From positions 62,001 to 126,000 of the forward strand of contig NZ_MZMV01000010.1 in the NCBI RefSeq assembly GCF_002210435.1: 64,000 nt of DNA, in the 5' to 3' direction. The translations under genes were made by a program, and so were the position numbers. This document shows, piece by piece, positions 1 to 7,233 of this stretch. Each line of letters opens with the position of its first letter. Positions within the stretch are counted from its first letter, which is position 1. Source of the stretch: Micromonospora wenchangensis (GTDB lineage: Bacteria > Actinomycetota > Actinomycetes > Mycobacteriales > Micromonosporaceae). Below the pieces are notes generated by a model. The model was not told the origin of the DNA, ran no database searches, and was given only the letters and a program-made list of their open reading frames with translations.

Positions 1-19
1 GATGCGCCGCCCCGCCTGA

Positions 20-87
20 CCCCGGTGATCAAGAGGTTCAGGTCGACCGGAGAGCCGGATCTGACGCGAACCTCTTGATCACCGGGG
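20..87. repeat. Long perfect inverted repeat (hairpin A) 3' of paaN
   Basis: Two perfect 20-base arms (positions 20-39 and 68-87, containing GGTGATCAAGAGGTTC and its complement) flank a 28-base loop. It lies 36 bases beyond the stop codon of the minus-strand paaN gene, where a transcription terminator would be expected. No U-run follows. The length and perfection of the arms suggest a mobile or dispersed intergenic hairpin used as a terminator. Only one copy was seen in this window. Confidence 0.75.
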
Positions 88-122
88 CGAGAGCCGGGCG
101 GGGCGAGGGAGGGTGGGGAGGG

Positions 123-1796
123 TCAGGCGGGGCGGCGGGACTGGATGATGCGGAAGCGGTTGGCCACGTAGGCGCCGTCGGTCAGGGCGGCGTTGGCGGC
201 CGGGTTCGCGCCGCTGCCGTGGAAGTCCGAGAAGGCGGCGGACTGGTTCACGAAGACCCCGCCGGTCAGGTTGGCCGACAGGTGCACGCCGGCGTCGATC
301 GCGGCGGCCTCGGCGGCGTCCAGCACCGCCTCGTCGGTGGAGTAGACGGCGGCGGTCAGCGCGCCGCACTCCCCCACCGTGGAGCGGAGGATCTCCAGGC
401 CGTGCGCGGTCGAGTCGGTGGCGATGACGAACGAGATCGGCCCGAACCACTCCCGGCCGTAGACCTCGGTGTCGGTGGCGGCGAGCTTGACGATGGTCGG
501 CGTCCGGACCACCGCGTCGGGCAGCGCCGGGTGCGTGACGGTACGCGACTCCAGCACCGCCTCGCCGACCTTGGTGACCTCGTCGAGGCGTTCCAGCACC
601 CCGTCGTTGACGATCGCCCCGGTCAGCTCCACCGCCCGGGCCGGGTCGGCGGTGAGCTTGCCGACGGCGGCGGCGATACCGGCGGCCACCTCGTCGAAGC
701 TCTTGTGCCCCTGGTCGGTGTCGATGCCGGCGGCGGGGATCAGGATGTTCTGCGAGGTGGTGCACATCTGCCCGCTGTAGAGGGTCAGCGTGAAACCGAG
801 GTTGCGGCACATCCCGGCGAAGTCGTCGGTGGAGTCGATCACGACGGTGTTCAGGCCGGCCTTCTCGGTGTACACCGTCGCCTGCCGGGCGTTGGCCTCC
901 AGCCAGTCGCCGTACCCGGTGGAACCGGTGAAGTCGACGATCTTCACGGCGGGGTGCAGGGCCAGGGTCGAGGCCAGCTTCTCGCCGGGGGCCTCGGGGG
1001 CGAGCAGCACCAGGTCGGGGTCGAAGCCGGCCTCGGCGAGCACCTCCCGGGCGTACCGCACGGTGATGGCCAGGGGCAGCACCGCGCGGGGGTGCGGCTT
1101 GACCACCACCGGATTGCCGGTCACCAGCGAGGCGAACAGCCCGGGGTACGAGTTCCAGGTCGGGAAGGTGTTGCAGCCGATCACCAGGGCCACCCCGCGC
1201 GGCACGACGTGGAACGTCTTGGTCATCCGCAGCGGGTCGCCCTTGCCGGCGGCCTTCTCCCAGCCGGCCGTCCCCGGGTGCCGGGTCATCTCGGCGTACG
1301 CGTAGGCGATCGCCTCCAGCGCCCGGTCCAGCGCGTGCGCGCCGCCGGCCTGGAACGCCATCACGAACGCCTGCCCGCTGGTGAACTGCACCGCGTTGGC
1401 CAGCTCGAAGATGTGCCGGTGCAGCCGGGCGAGGATCTCCAGGCACACCCCCACCCGGGTCTGCGGGCCGGCGTCGCGCCAGGCCGGCAGGGCGGCGGAG
1501 GCGGCGGCGACCACCTCGTCCGCGCCCGGGTGCGGGTAGCGCACGTCCAGGGCCACCCCGAACGGGCTCGTCTCGGTGGCGACCCGGTCGGCCGCGCCCG
1601 GCTGGTCGAGGGGGAAGTCACCACCGAGGTACGCCTCGAAGGCGGCCTTGCCGTCGGCGGCGGCGGTCTCGCCGTACACCCAGGGGCTGGGGGATTCGGG
1701 ATACGCGGACCAGTACCCCCGCTCGGTGATCGCGGTCAGCGCCCGGTGGAGGGTGTCGGCGTGCCTGTCGTACAGCGGGTGCGGGGTCTCCGTCAT
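123..1796 (-). CDS. paaN: PaaN-type aldehyde dehydrogenase (phenylacetate degradation protein)
   Basis: This 557-residue protein belongs to the aldehyde dehydrogenase superfamily and resembles the single-domain PaaN proteins of actinobacteria. It lacks the MaoC-like hydratase half of PaaZ, which fits the roughly 550-residue PaaN family. The visible dehydrogenase signatures are a conserved segment CNTFPTWNSYPG, the EKAGLNTVVID block that replaces the usual ELGGK motif, and the catalytic cysteine in SGQMCTTSQN. By family it would oxidise an aldehyde formed after opening of the aromatic-CoA ring. No other paa gene is present in the window, so the pathway role is inferred. The start chosen is the ATG at 1796; an ATG ATG pair at 1808 is a possible alternative, and neither has a strong ribosome site. 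An acetyltransferase gene lies just upstream on the same strand and hairpin A lies downstream. Confidence 0.85.
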   Translation of the reverse strand: MTETPHPLYDRHADTLHRALTAITERGYWSAYPESPSPWVYGETAAADGKAAFEAYLGGDFPLDQPGAADRVATETSPFGVALDVRYPHPGADEVVAAASAALPAWRDAGPQTRVGVCLEILARLHRHIFELANAVQFTSGQAFVMAFQAGGAHALDRALEAIAYAYAEMTRHPGTAGWEKAAGKGDPLRMTKTFHVVPRGVALVIGCNTFPTWNSYPGLFASLVTGNPVVVKPHPRAVLPLAITVRYAREVLAEAGFDPDLVLLAPEAPGEKLASTLALHPAVKIVDFTGSTGYGDWLEANARQATVYTEKAGLNTVVIDSTDDFAGMCRNLGFTLTLYSGQMCTTSQNILIPAAGIDTDQGHKSFDEVAAGIAAAVGKLTADPARAVELTGAIVNDGVLERLDEVTKVGEAVLESRTVTHPALPDAVVRTPTIVKLAATDTEVYGREWFGPISFVIATDSTAHGLEILRSTVGECGALTAAVYSTDEAVLDAAEAAAIDAGVHLSANLTGGVFVNQSAAFSDFHGSGANPAANAALTDGAYVANRFRIIQSRRPA

Positions 1797-1848
1797 GCCC
1801 GCCATCATGCAACAGATGGCGGCCAGATCAGTAGGGGCGTGTCACAGA

Positions 1849-2886
1849 TCAGATGGTCGACTGCCACTCCGTGGACCCGGCCACCGGCCGGAACCCGAGC
1901 TGCTCGTTGATCGCGATCATGTGGCTGTTCGCCGCCGCGTTGTAGGTGTCGACCGCGTTCAGCTCCGGCTCGTACGTCAGGGTGTGTTCGAGGTTCTCGG
2001 CCTTGCAGAGCAGGCCGAGCCGGCGCCCCCGGTGGGCCGGGTCGACGATGGTGATCTGCTGCCAGGCGTGCCGGGTGGTGTTCGCGGCCAGGCTGAGCAC
2101 GCTCCACGCGACCAGCCGGCCGGACTCCCCGTGCACGGCGGCGACGCTGTACCGGCGGACGCCCCGCGCGTCCAGCGCCCGCTCCATGCCCTGGATGCGC
2201 TCGGCGTCCATCCGCTCGGGTTCCCACTCCAGGTCGCCCAGCGGCGCGTCGGCAAGCAGCCGGCCCTCCAGGTAGGCGAGGTCGGCGAGGTGCTCCGCCG
2301 GCGGGTGGCCGTGCCAGCGGACCGTGCGGTACCCGGCGGCGGCCGACCGCGCCCCGGCCCGCAGCGCCGCCAGCCGGTCCCGGTCGAGCGCGGTGACGTC
2401 GAGCCGGCGACGGACGTCGACGAGCGCCGGCCGGGCGCCGAGCGCCGCCGCGAAGGCGGCCCCGGGGAACTCCCGCCCCACCGGCGTCGCCCCGGCCGGC
2501 TCGTCCGGCAGCGGGGTCACGGCGGAGCCGACCACCCGTTTGCAGCCGGCCTCCCGGAGCAGCCTTCGGGCGTGGGCGAACAACGCCCGCCCCACCCCGC
2601 GCCGCCGGTACGCCGGGTCCACCGCCAGCTCGATGCTGGCGTTCTCGGTGTTGTCCAGCAGGTGCAGGTTGACCCGGAACCAGCCGACGGGCACCCCGTC
2701 GAGCCGGGCCACCGACCACCTGGTGTCGATGCCGGGCATCGGGTGCCGCAGCGGCGCCTCGAACCGTCGCCGGCACAGCGGCGGGAGGTCGGGGGATTCC
2801 CTCGCCTCGACCGTGGCCGCGATCCGGTAGGCGGCGTCGAGGGTGGGCTGATCGGTCGGGTCGATCGTCGCGATGTCCAGGGCCAC
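1849..2886 (-). CDS. Tandem GNAT-family N-acetyltransferase
   Basis: The 345-residue product contains two GNAT acetyltransferase folds in tandem. The first has the acetyl-CoA loop DPAYRRRGVGRALF, and the second has the related VDPAHRGRRLGLLCKAEN. A conserved asparagine-rich stretch NAAANSHMIAINEQLGF near the C-terminus matches the end of a GNAT domain. The substrate is unknown. The architecture recalls mycothiol synthase but the sequence is not recognisably MshD. The start chosen is GTG at 2886, which keeps the protein clear of the perfect hairpin at 2913-2944 and begins at VALDIATIDP. A longer frame to an ATG at 3033 would translate the hairpin and is less likely. The stop is 52 bases before the paaN start on the same strand. 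Confidence 0.8.
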   Translation of the reverse strand: MALDIATIDPTDQPTLDAAYRIAATVEARESPDLPPLCRRRFEAPLRHPMPGIDTRWSVARLDGVPVGWFRVNLHLLDNTENASIELAVDPAYRRRGVGRALFAHARRLLREAGCKRVVGSAVTPLPDEPAGATPVGREFPGAAFAAALGARPALVDVRRRLDVTALDRDRLAALRAGARSAAAGYRTVRWHGHPPAEHLADLAYLEGRLLADAPLGDLEWEPERMDAERIQGMERALDARGVRRYSVAAVHGESGRLVAWSVLSLAANTTRHAWQQITIVDPAHRGRRLGLLCKAENLEHTLTYEPELNAVDTYNAAANSHMIAINEQLGFRPVAGSTEWQSTI

Positions 2887-2912
2887 GCCGCGAGTCTTTC
2901 CCGTGGACGACA

Positions 2913-2944
2913 CCGGGGGCCAGCGGATTTCCGCTGGCCCCCGG
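2913..2944. terminator. Perfect 15-bp hairpin upstream of the GNAT gene
   Basis: Arms 2913-2927 and 2930-2944 (CCGGGGGCCAGCGGA and its exact complement) are separated by two bases. The helix is GC-rich and lacks a clear U-run. On the minus strand it lies between thrC and the acetyltransferase start, so it could stop read-through from thrC or form an attenuator in the acetyltransferase leader. Which of these applies cannot be decided from sequence. Confidence 0.55.
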
Positions 2945-3143
2945 TTCACGTTGGTCGGGAGGGACGTTCGCACAACGCCTCCGGCGTTGGGTCGTAAGAA
3001 CTTAAAAAGTCTCCGGCGAAAGCCCTCCCGCACGGAGCATCTTCCGCCGTCCGGTTCCTGCCGTCAAGTCCTTCCCGACGGCTTTTCACCACCCACCGCG
3101 AAAACCCGGTCACTCAGAGATCCACTCGGACCGCCCTGCGCCG

Positions 3144-3219
3144 TGGTCGACACAACGGGGCCGAAGAGGCGGTGTCCCGCCGCGCAGACACCGCAACGCG
3201 CGCCCCGACGAGTCGATCA
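3144..3219. repeat. Intergenic hairpin repeat, copy B
   Basis: Imperfect 33-base arms at 3144-3176 and 3187-3219 share the half sites TGGTCGAC/TGATCGAC, CGGGGC and GCGGTGTC in the same order. It is the most degenerate member of a family also present at 14.75, 58.9 and 60.4 kb. It lies just 3' of the threonine synthase stop on the minus strand, the usual position for these elements here. Confidence 0.6.
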
Positions 3220-3273
3220 TCGGGGCGGCGGCGGGGCACGACGCGCGGCGGGCAGTGGGTGGCGCGCAGGGAG

Positions 3274-4560
3274 TCAGGAGAGGAGACCGGCGTCGCGGGC
3301 CGCCCGCAGGGACGGCTTGATCCGGTGGGTGGGGCCCACCTGACCGGCGACCGCGTCGATGGTCTTCAGGCCCTCGCCGGTGTTGAAGACGACCGTCTCG
3401 GCGGCCGGGTCGAGCCGGCCGGACTCGACCAGCTTGCGCAGCACCGCCACGGTCACCCCGCCGGCCGTCTCGGCGAAGACGCCTGTGGTACGGGCCAGCA
3501 GCCGGATGCCGGCGCGGATCTCGTCGTCGTCGACGTACTCCATCCAGCCGCCGGTACGCCGCACCGCCTCCAGGGCGTACAGGCCGGCGGCGGGGTCGCC
3601 GATGTTGAGGGACTTGGCGATGCCGGTCGGCCGGACCGGGGTGATGGTGTCGGTGTCGGCGTGCAGGGCGGCGGCGATCGGGTTGCAGCCGGCCGACTGG
3701 GCGCCGAACACCCGCCAGCCCCCGGCCGGGGCCTCGACCAGGCCGATCTCGACCAGTTCGGTGAACGCCTTGTCGATCTTGGTGAGCAGTTCGCCGGAGG
3801 CCATCGGGATGACCACCTGGGCCGGGATCCGCCAGCCGAGCTGCTCGGCCACCTCGTACCCGAGGGTCTTGGAGCCCTCGGCGTAGTAGGGCCGGACGTT
3901 GACGTTGACGAAGGCGGTGTCCTCGAACTCGTCGGTCTCCACCAGCTCGCCGCAGAGCCGGTTCACGTCGTCGTACGAGCCGTCGATGGCGACCAGGTCG
4001 CCGCCGTAGACGGCGGTGGTGATCACCTTGCCCTGCTCCAGGTCGCCCGGGATGAAGACCACCGAGGGTGCGCCGGCGCGGGCCGCGTGGGCGGCCACCG
4101 AGTTGGCCAGGTTGCCGGTCGAGGCGCAGGCGAACCGCTCGAAGCCGAGCGCCTTCGCGGCGGTGAGCGCCACCGAGACCACCCGGTCCTTGAACGAGTG
4201 GGTCGGGTTGGCGCTGTCGTCCTTGACCCACAGCGGCGCGCTGATGCCCAGCTCGGCGGCAAGGTTGGGGGCCGCCACCAGCGGGGTCAGCCCCGGGTCC
4301 AGGGTGACCCGGGTGGCCGGGTCCTGGCCGGCGGGCAGGAGGGCGGCGTACCGCCAGATGTTCTGCGGGCCGGCCTCGATCTGCTCGCGGGTGACGCGGG
4401 CCAGCGCGGCGGTGTCGTAGTCGACCTCCAGCGGGCCGAAACACTCGTAACAGGCGTGCTGCGCGGCGAGCGGGTAGCGGGCGGAGCAGGCGCGGCAGAC
4501 CAGGGCGCGGGCGGGGCTGGCGGCGGTGTCGATACCGGGGGCGGCGAGCGTCGACGTCAT
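3274..4560 (-). CDS. thrC: Threonine synthase with N-terminal zinc ribbon
   Basis: The 428-residue product is a fold-type II pyridoxal-phosphate enzyme. It would convert O-phosphohomoserine to threonine in the cytoplasm. A four-cysteine ribbon occupies residues 18-40 (CRAC then CYEC). The PLP lysine is visible in NPTHSFKDR, and the phosphate-binding region in STGNLANSVAAHAARAG. The start at 4560 (MTSTLAAP) follows AGAGGA at good spacing, and that ribosome site directly abuts the closing helix of a SAM-I riboswitch in the leader. Regulation by S-adenosylmethionine is therefore strongly suggested, which is unusual for this step. Neither homoserine dehydrogenase nor homoserine kinase is adjacent. 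Because the gene is separated from hom/thrB and controlled by SAM, a related PLP reaction in sulfur metabolism cannot be excluded. Confidence 0.88.
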   Translation of the reverse strand: MTSTLAAPGIDTAASPARALVCRACSARYPLAAQHACYECFGPLEVDYDTAALARVTREQIEAGPQNIWRYAALLPAGQDPATRVTLDPGLTPLVAAPNLAAELGISAPLWVKDDSANPTHSFKDRVVSVALTAAKALGFERFACASTGNLANSVAAHAARAGAPSVVFIPGDLEQGKVITTAVYGGDLVAIDGSYDDVNRLCGELVETDEFEDTAFVNVNVRPYYAEGSKTLGYEVAEQLGWRIPAQVVIPMASGELLTKIDKAFTELVEIGLVEAPAGGWRVFGAQSAGCNPIAAALHADTDTITPVRPTGIAKSLNIGDPAAGLYALEAVRRTGGWMEYVDDDEIRAGIRLLARTTGVFAETAGGVTVAVLRKLVESGRLDPAAETVVFNTGEGLKTIDAVAGQVGPTHRIKPSLRAARDAGLLS

Positions 4561-4570
4561 GTCGATTCCT

Positions 4571-4702
4571 CTCATCTTTCCCCGCATCGCACCCTGCGGC
4601 GGGGACGGAATTGGCACCTGCCCCGCCGGACGCTCAGCGATGAGCGCGCGGGGTGGTTGCCGGGGCGTCGTCGGGCCGTATCCCTCAGCCCCTCTGGATG
4701 AG
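4571..4702 (-). promoter_or_regulatory. SAM-I (S-box) riboswitch in the thrC leader
   Basis: Read on the minus strand, the leader shows the S-box landmarks in order. They are CTCATCCAGAGG (5' side of P1 and the kink region), GAGGGATACGGCCC, CCCCGGCAACC, the core GGTGCCAATTCC, and the closing GGGGAAAGATGAG, whose GATGAG pairs with the initial CTCATC. The 3' strand of P1 runs straight into the ribosome site (GATGAGAGGA), 9-10 bases before the ATG. Ligand binding would stabilise P1 and mask part of that site, so translational repression by SAM is the simplest reading. Confidence 0.9.
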
Positions 4703-5016
4703 GTATGCAGTTGTGGGACCGAGTCTAGGCAGCTTCGCGGCCATCGCCCAGCCTGCTTCCCACGGTGTGAACCATGGCGTTGGACACCCCGCCGCCGGGC
4801 ACCGGCCGGACACCCCGGTCGGCACCGATGTTTCGGGCAAGTTTCCAGCTCAACACGCCCGTACGCACGGGGCGGAGAACGCCGTACGCCGGCCCCCCGG
4901 TCGGCCCCTGACCGCGCTCCGACAGGCCGACCCGGGCCGGCCGTGGAGCCGATGACCGGCATTGCCATCGATCAGTACGGTGCGGGTGATCTGACGTCGA
5001 GAGAGGACCCCCGGCA
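4703..5016. other. Divergent intergenic region between thrC leader and a lipoprotein gene
   Basis: This stretch must hold the promoter for the riboswitch transcript on the minus strand and one for the lipoprotein gene on the plus strand. No open frame in it has a plausible ribosome site. I could not identify a confident -35/-10 pair. A GAGAGGA ribosome site for the lipoprotein gene is at 5001-5007. Confidence 0.45.
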
Positions 5017-5739
5017 ATGCGACGGATACCGTTGAGCCTCACCAGCCTCGCCCTGGTCTGCCTGCTCACCGCGTGCGGGGGTGAGCAGGGCACGACGGAC
5101 GGGGCGGCGCCCACGGTCGGCCCGTCCACCGAGCCCTCGACCGCGTCGGTGCTGAACGCGGCCACGCCCGAGCCGACGCCCACCGACGTCGAGCCGACCC
5201 CGCAGCAGAAGAAGAGCGCCCCCGGCACCGCCCCGGCGGCCACCACCACCGCCCCGGCACCGGTGGTCAAGGCGCCGTTGACCTGTGCCCACCTGGCGGG
5301 TGCCAAGCTCGGCAGCAGCAAGACGCCCTACAACGGCTATCCGGACTACCTGCCGTTGACCGAGGGACAGTGGTCGGGCGAGGACGGCGCGACCGTGACG
5401 CTCCAGAAGCCCTGCGGCATCGGCGACCTCGACGGCGACGGCGCGGACGACGCGGTCGGCGTGGTCTCGATCAACTCCGGGGGCAGCGGCACCTTCTACA
5501 CCGTCGCGGTGTGGCGCAACAGCGGCGGCCTGCCGGTGTTCCGGGCGCTGACCGACCTCGGCGACCGGACCCCGGTCGTGTCGGTGAGCGTGGCCGGGCG
5601 GCGGGCCACCGTGGTCTGGCTGACCCGCAGCCCCAGCCGGGGCATGGCCGAGCTGGACATCAAGCGCACCTCGGTCTACAAGCTCGCCGGCAGCACGCTC
5701 ACCGAGGTGAGCCACACCGACGCTCCCTACAACCCCTGA
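5017..5739 (+). CDS. Secreted lipoprotein with a DGDG calcium-type motif
   Basis: The 240-residue product has a lipoprotein signal with lipobox LLTAC, so Cys20 would be lipidated and the protein anchored outside the membrane. A Pro/Thr/Ala-rich linker follows up to about residue 85. The C-terminal domain starts at LTCAHLAGAKLG and carries DLDGDGADDAVG, a motif of the VCBS/FG-GAP calcium-binding type. Only one such motif is present, so a full propeller is not formed. The function is unknown. The start is supported by GAGAGGA about 10 bases upstream. It faces the doxX gene and shares a strong bidirectional terminator with it. Confidence 0.75.
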   Translation: MRRIPLSLTSLALVCLLTACGGEQGTTDGAAPTVGPSTEPSTASVLNAATPEPTPTDVEPTPQQKKSAPGTAPAATTTAPAPVVKAPLTCAHLAGAKLGSSKTPYNGYPDYLPLTEGQWSGEDGATVTLQKPCGIGDLDGDGADDAVGVVSINSGGSGTFYTVAVWRNSGGLPVFRALTDLGDRTPVVSVSVAGRRATVVWLTRSPSRGMAELDIKRTSVYKLAGSTLTEVSHTDAPYNP

Positions 5740-5743
5740 CCTG

Positions 5744-5788
5744 CCGCGTCGCCGGGGCCGCCGCGTCGTGGCGGCCCCGGCGACGCGG
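5744..5788. terminator. Bidirectional 19-bp terminator hairpin
   Basis: Perfect 19-base arms at 5744-5762 and 5770-5788 (CCGCGTCGCCGGGGCCGCC and complement) with a 7-base loop. They sit between the stops of two converging genes, at 5739 and 5794. The helix would terminate both. Confidence 0.85.
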
Positions 5789-5793
5789 GTACG

Positions 5794-6243
5794 TCAGACC
5801 GGCACCGAGGTGGGCTCGGAGGCCGGGGCCGCCGGGGCGTCGGAGCGCCGGCGGCCGAGCAGCGTGTCGAGCGCCCAGGAACCCGGGCCGAGCACCGCGA
5901 TCAGCAGGAACGACCAGCAGAACAGCGCGGACAGCTCGCCGCCGTTGCGCAGCGGCAGCAGGTCCTCCGGCTGGTGCACCACGAAGTAGGCGTACGCCAT
6001 CGAGCCGGACGCGAGCAGCGCCGCGGGCCGGGTGAACAGGCCGGCCAGCACCAGCGCGCCACAGACCAGCTGGATCAGCGCGGCCCACCAGCCCGGCCAG
6101 GTGCCGAACGGGACAGCCTTGCCGGTCATCGGGTTGCCGCCGAACAACCCGAAGACCGACGACAGGCCGTGCAGCATGAACAGCAGGCCGATGACGATGC
6201 GGTACAGGGACAGGGTCGGCCCGCCGAGCCGAGAGACGTTCAT
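5794..6243 (-). CDS. DoxX-family membrane protein
   Basis: The 149-residue product has four predicted membrane helices. The N-terminal one (YRIVIGLLFMLHGLSSVFGL) is followed by the DoxX-typical segments LIQLVCGALVLAGLFTRPAA and AYAYFVVHQP. DoxX proteins are small integral membrane proteins, and some members have been linked to thiol or redox stress in mycobacteria. The role here is inferred only from the family. The start at 6243 (MNVSRLGG) is chosen because GGAGG lies six bases upstream. Longer frames would begin before that site. It appears to be monocistronic, with an AT-rich promoter zone upstream near 6296-6325. Confidence 0.8.
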   Translation of the reverse strand: MNVSRLGGPTLSLYRIVIGLLFMLHGLSSVFGLFGGNPMTGKAVPFGTWPGWWAALIQLVCGALVLAGLFTRPAALLASGSMAYAYFVVHQPEDLLPLRNGGELSALFCWSFLLIAVLGPGSWALDTLLGRRRSDAPAAPASEPTSVPV

Positions 6244-7233
6244 GGGAACCTCCATGGAAGGGATTACTTCCCACCCATGATGAGGCATCGAAGCAGTTAA
6301 ATCGATAAATTCTTTGTTACTGGGAAGATCCCGCCGCGAGACAATACCCCACCTTCCGCACCCCTGGTCGCCGCCCGCCGGCCGACGCCGGGGAGGCCGG
6401 CGTCCAACCCGCCCACCGCGCCCGCGCCGACCGCCCGTCGGGGCGGTCGGCGCGGCCGGGAACGTAATGATTGTTAACTATGAATTAACTGTCATCAAGT
6501 TCATAGGCAATGTTTATGGTAAATGAATATGCGCACAATTCGCGTAGCCTCCGGCGGGTCCGCCGCAGCCAGGCGGCACCACCGTCCGCCCCCGACCGCC
6601 ACCCGCCGGGCGACGCGGCCGGCACGACCCACCGACCGCCGCGTCCGACCCCCGCCCCGGCCGGCGTCACCGCACCACCGCCCCGCCACGTGCACGTTGA
6701 CTGAAGGCGTCGGCAGGCATGGAGACCCGCCTCCCGCCCCGGCGGCAGCCGACGCCCACGACCGTCCACCCCGGCCCGCGCGCCGGCTTCGGACGACAGC
6801 AACCGGTTGGCGCGGTATTCCCGGGAGACCCCGAAAGCCGGACCCATCAGCAATTCACCCGGCCCCCGCGCCGGGGCGTCCCCCGTCGCGTCCGGGCCGC
6901 CGCCCACGGCTCCGACCGACCCGCCGGGCAGTTCAATAATCCTTAACAACCCGCATCGCGGTAACGACCGCCGTAATACGTTAACCTCGTCAATACGTTA
7001 CGCCCGGAACTGCGAACCCACCCCCGGATTCATCAGTCGCCCACACCACCCCCGACCGGCCCGCGATTCTCGTGCCGGCAATTTTCCATTTCCACCGGAC
7101 GAGGTGACCCAGTCGACCGGTGAGGCAATTCCGTGCGTCACGTCGACCATCCATCCCCCCTGGTCGAGAGCGGTCCGCCAGCTCCCCGTCCCGGCTGACG
7201 CCACCTCGACCCGCATTCCCGGAAAGGACCACC
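6244..7233. other. 990-bp gene-poor region with AT-rich islands
   Basis: No frame here has both a ribosome site and actinomycete-like codon use, so it is probably non-coding. It contains three markedly AT-rich patches in an otherwise very GC-rich background: about 6296-6325 (likely the doxX promoter), about 6465-6545, and about 6935-7000. The middle patch contains the repeated GTTAACTATGAATTAACTG. The last patch holds direct repeats of AATACGTTA. The gene downstream encodes a secreted protein starting at 7234, so this is likely a long regulatory leader. The low G+C could also mark acquired DNA. Confidence 0.5.
6975..7000. promoter_or_regulatory. Direct repeat AATACGTTA upstream of the secreted propeller gene
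   Basis: AATACGTTA occurs at 6975-6983 and again at 6992-7000, a 17-base period, in an AT-rich patch about 240 bases before the GTG start at 7234. A nearby GGTAACG faces CGTTAACC as a loose inverted repeat. This is a candidate regulator site. The binding protein is unknown. Confidence 0.35.

Larger units (their letters stand above)
2887..3273. other. Gene-free spacer with two hairpins between thrC and the GNAT gene
   Basis: No convincing coding frame was found. The spacer holds hairpin repeat B near the thrC stop, a short A-rich stretch around 2997-3010 (GTAAGAACTTAAAAAG) and the 15-bp hairpin at 2913-2944. The A-rich stretch could carry a promoter for the minus-strand acetyltransferase gene, but no clear -35/-10 pair was identified. 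Confidence 0.5.

Noticed and set aside
75-1910. Long plus-strand open frame over the paaN gene
   Set aside because: It is a Gly/Val/Arg-rich antisense frame of a high-GC gene with no ribosome site or recognisable domain. The minus-strand dehydrogenase explains the region.
3110-4444. Long minus-strand frame shifted relative to thrC
   Set aside because: It has arginine-rich composition and no domain; thrC with its riboswitch and ribosome site is the real gene.
6523-6939. Open frames in the 990-bp region upstream of the secreted protein
   Set aside because: They have Pro/Arg-rich shuffled composition, no ribosome site and no domain. The region is better treated as non-coding.
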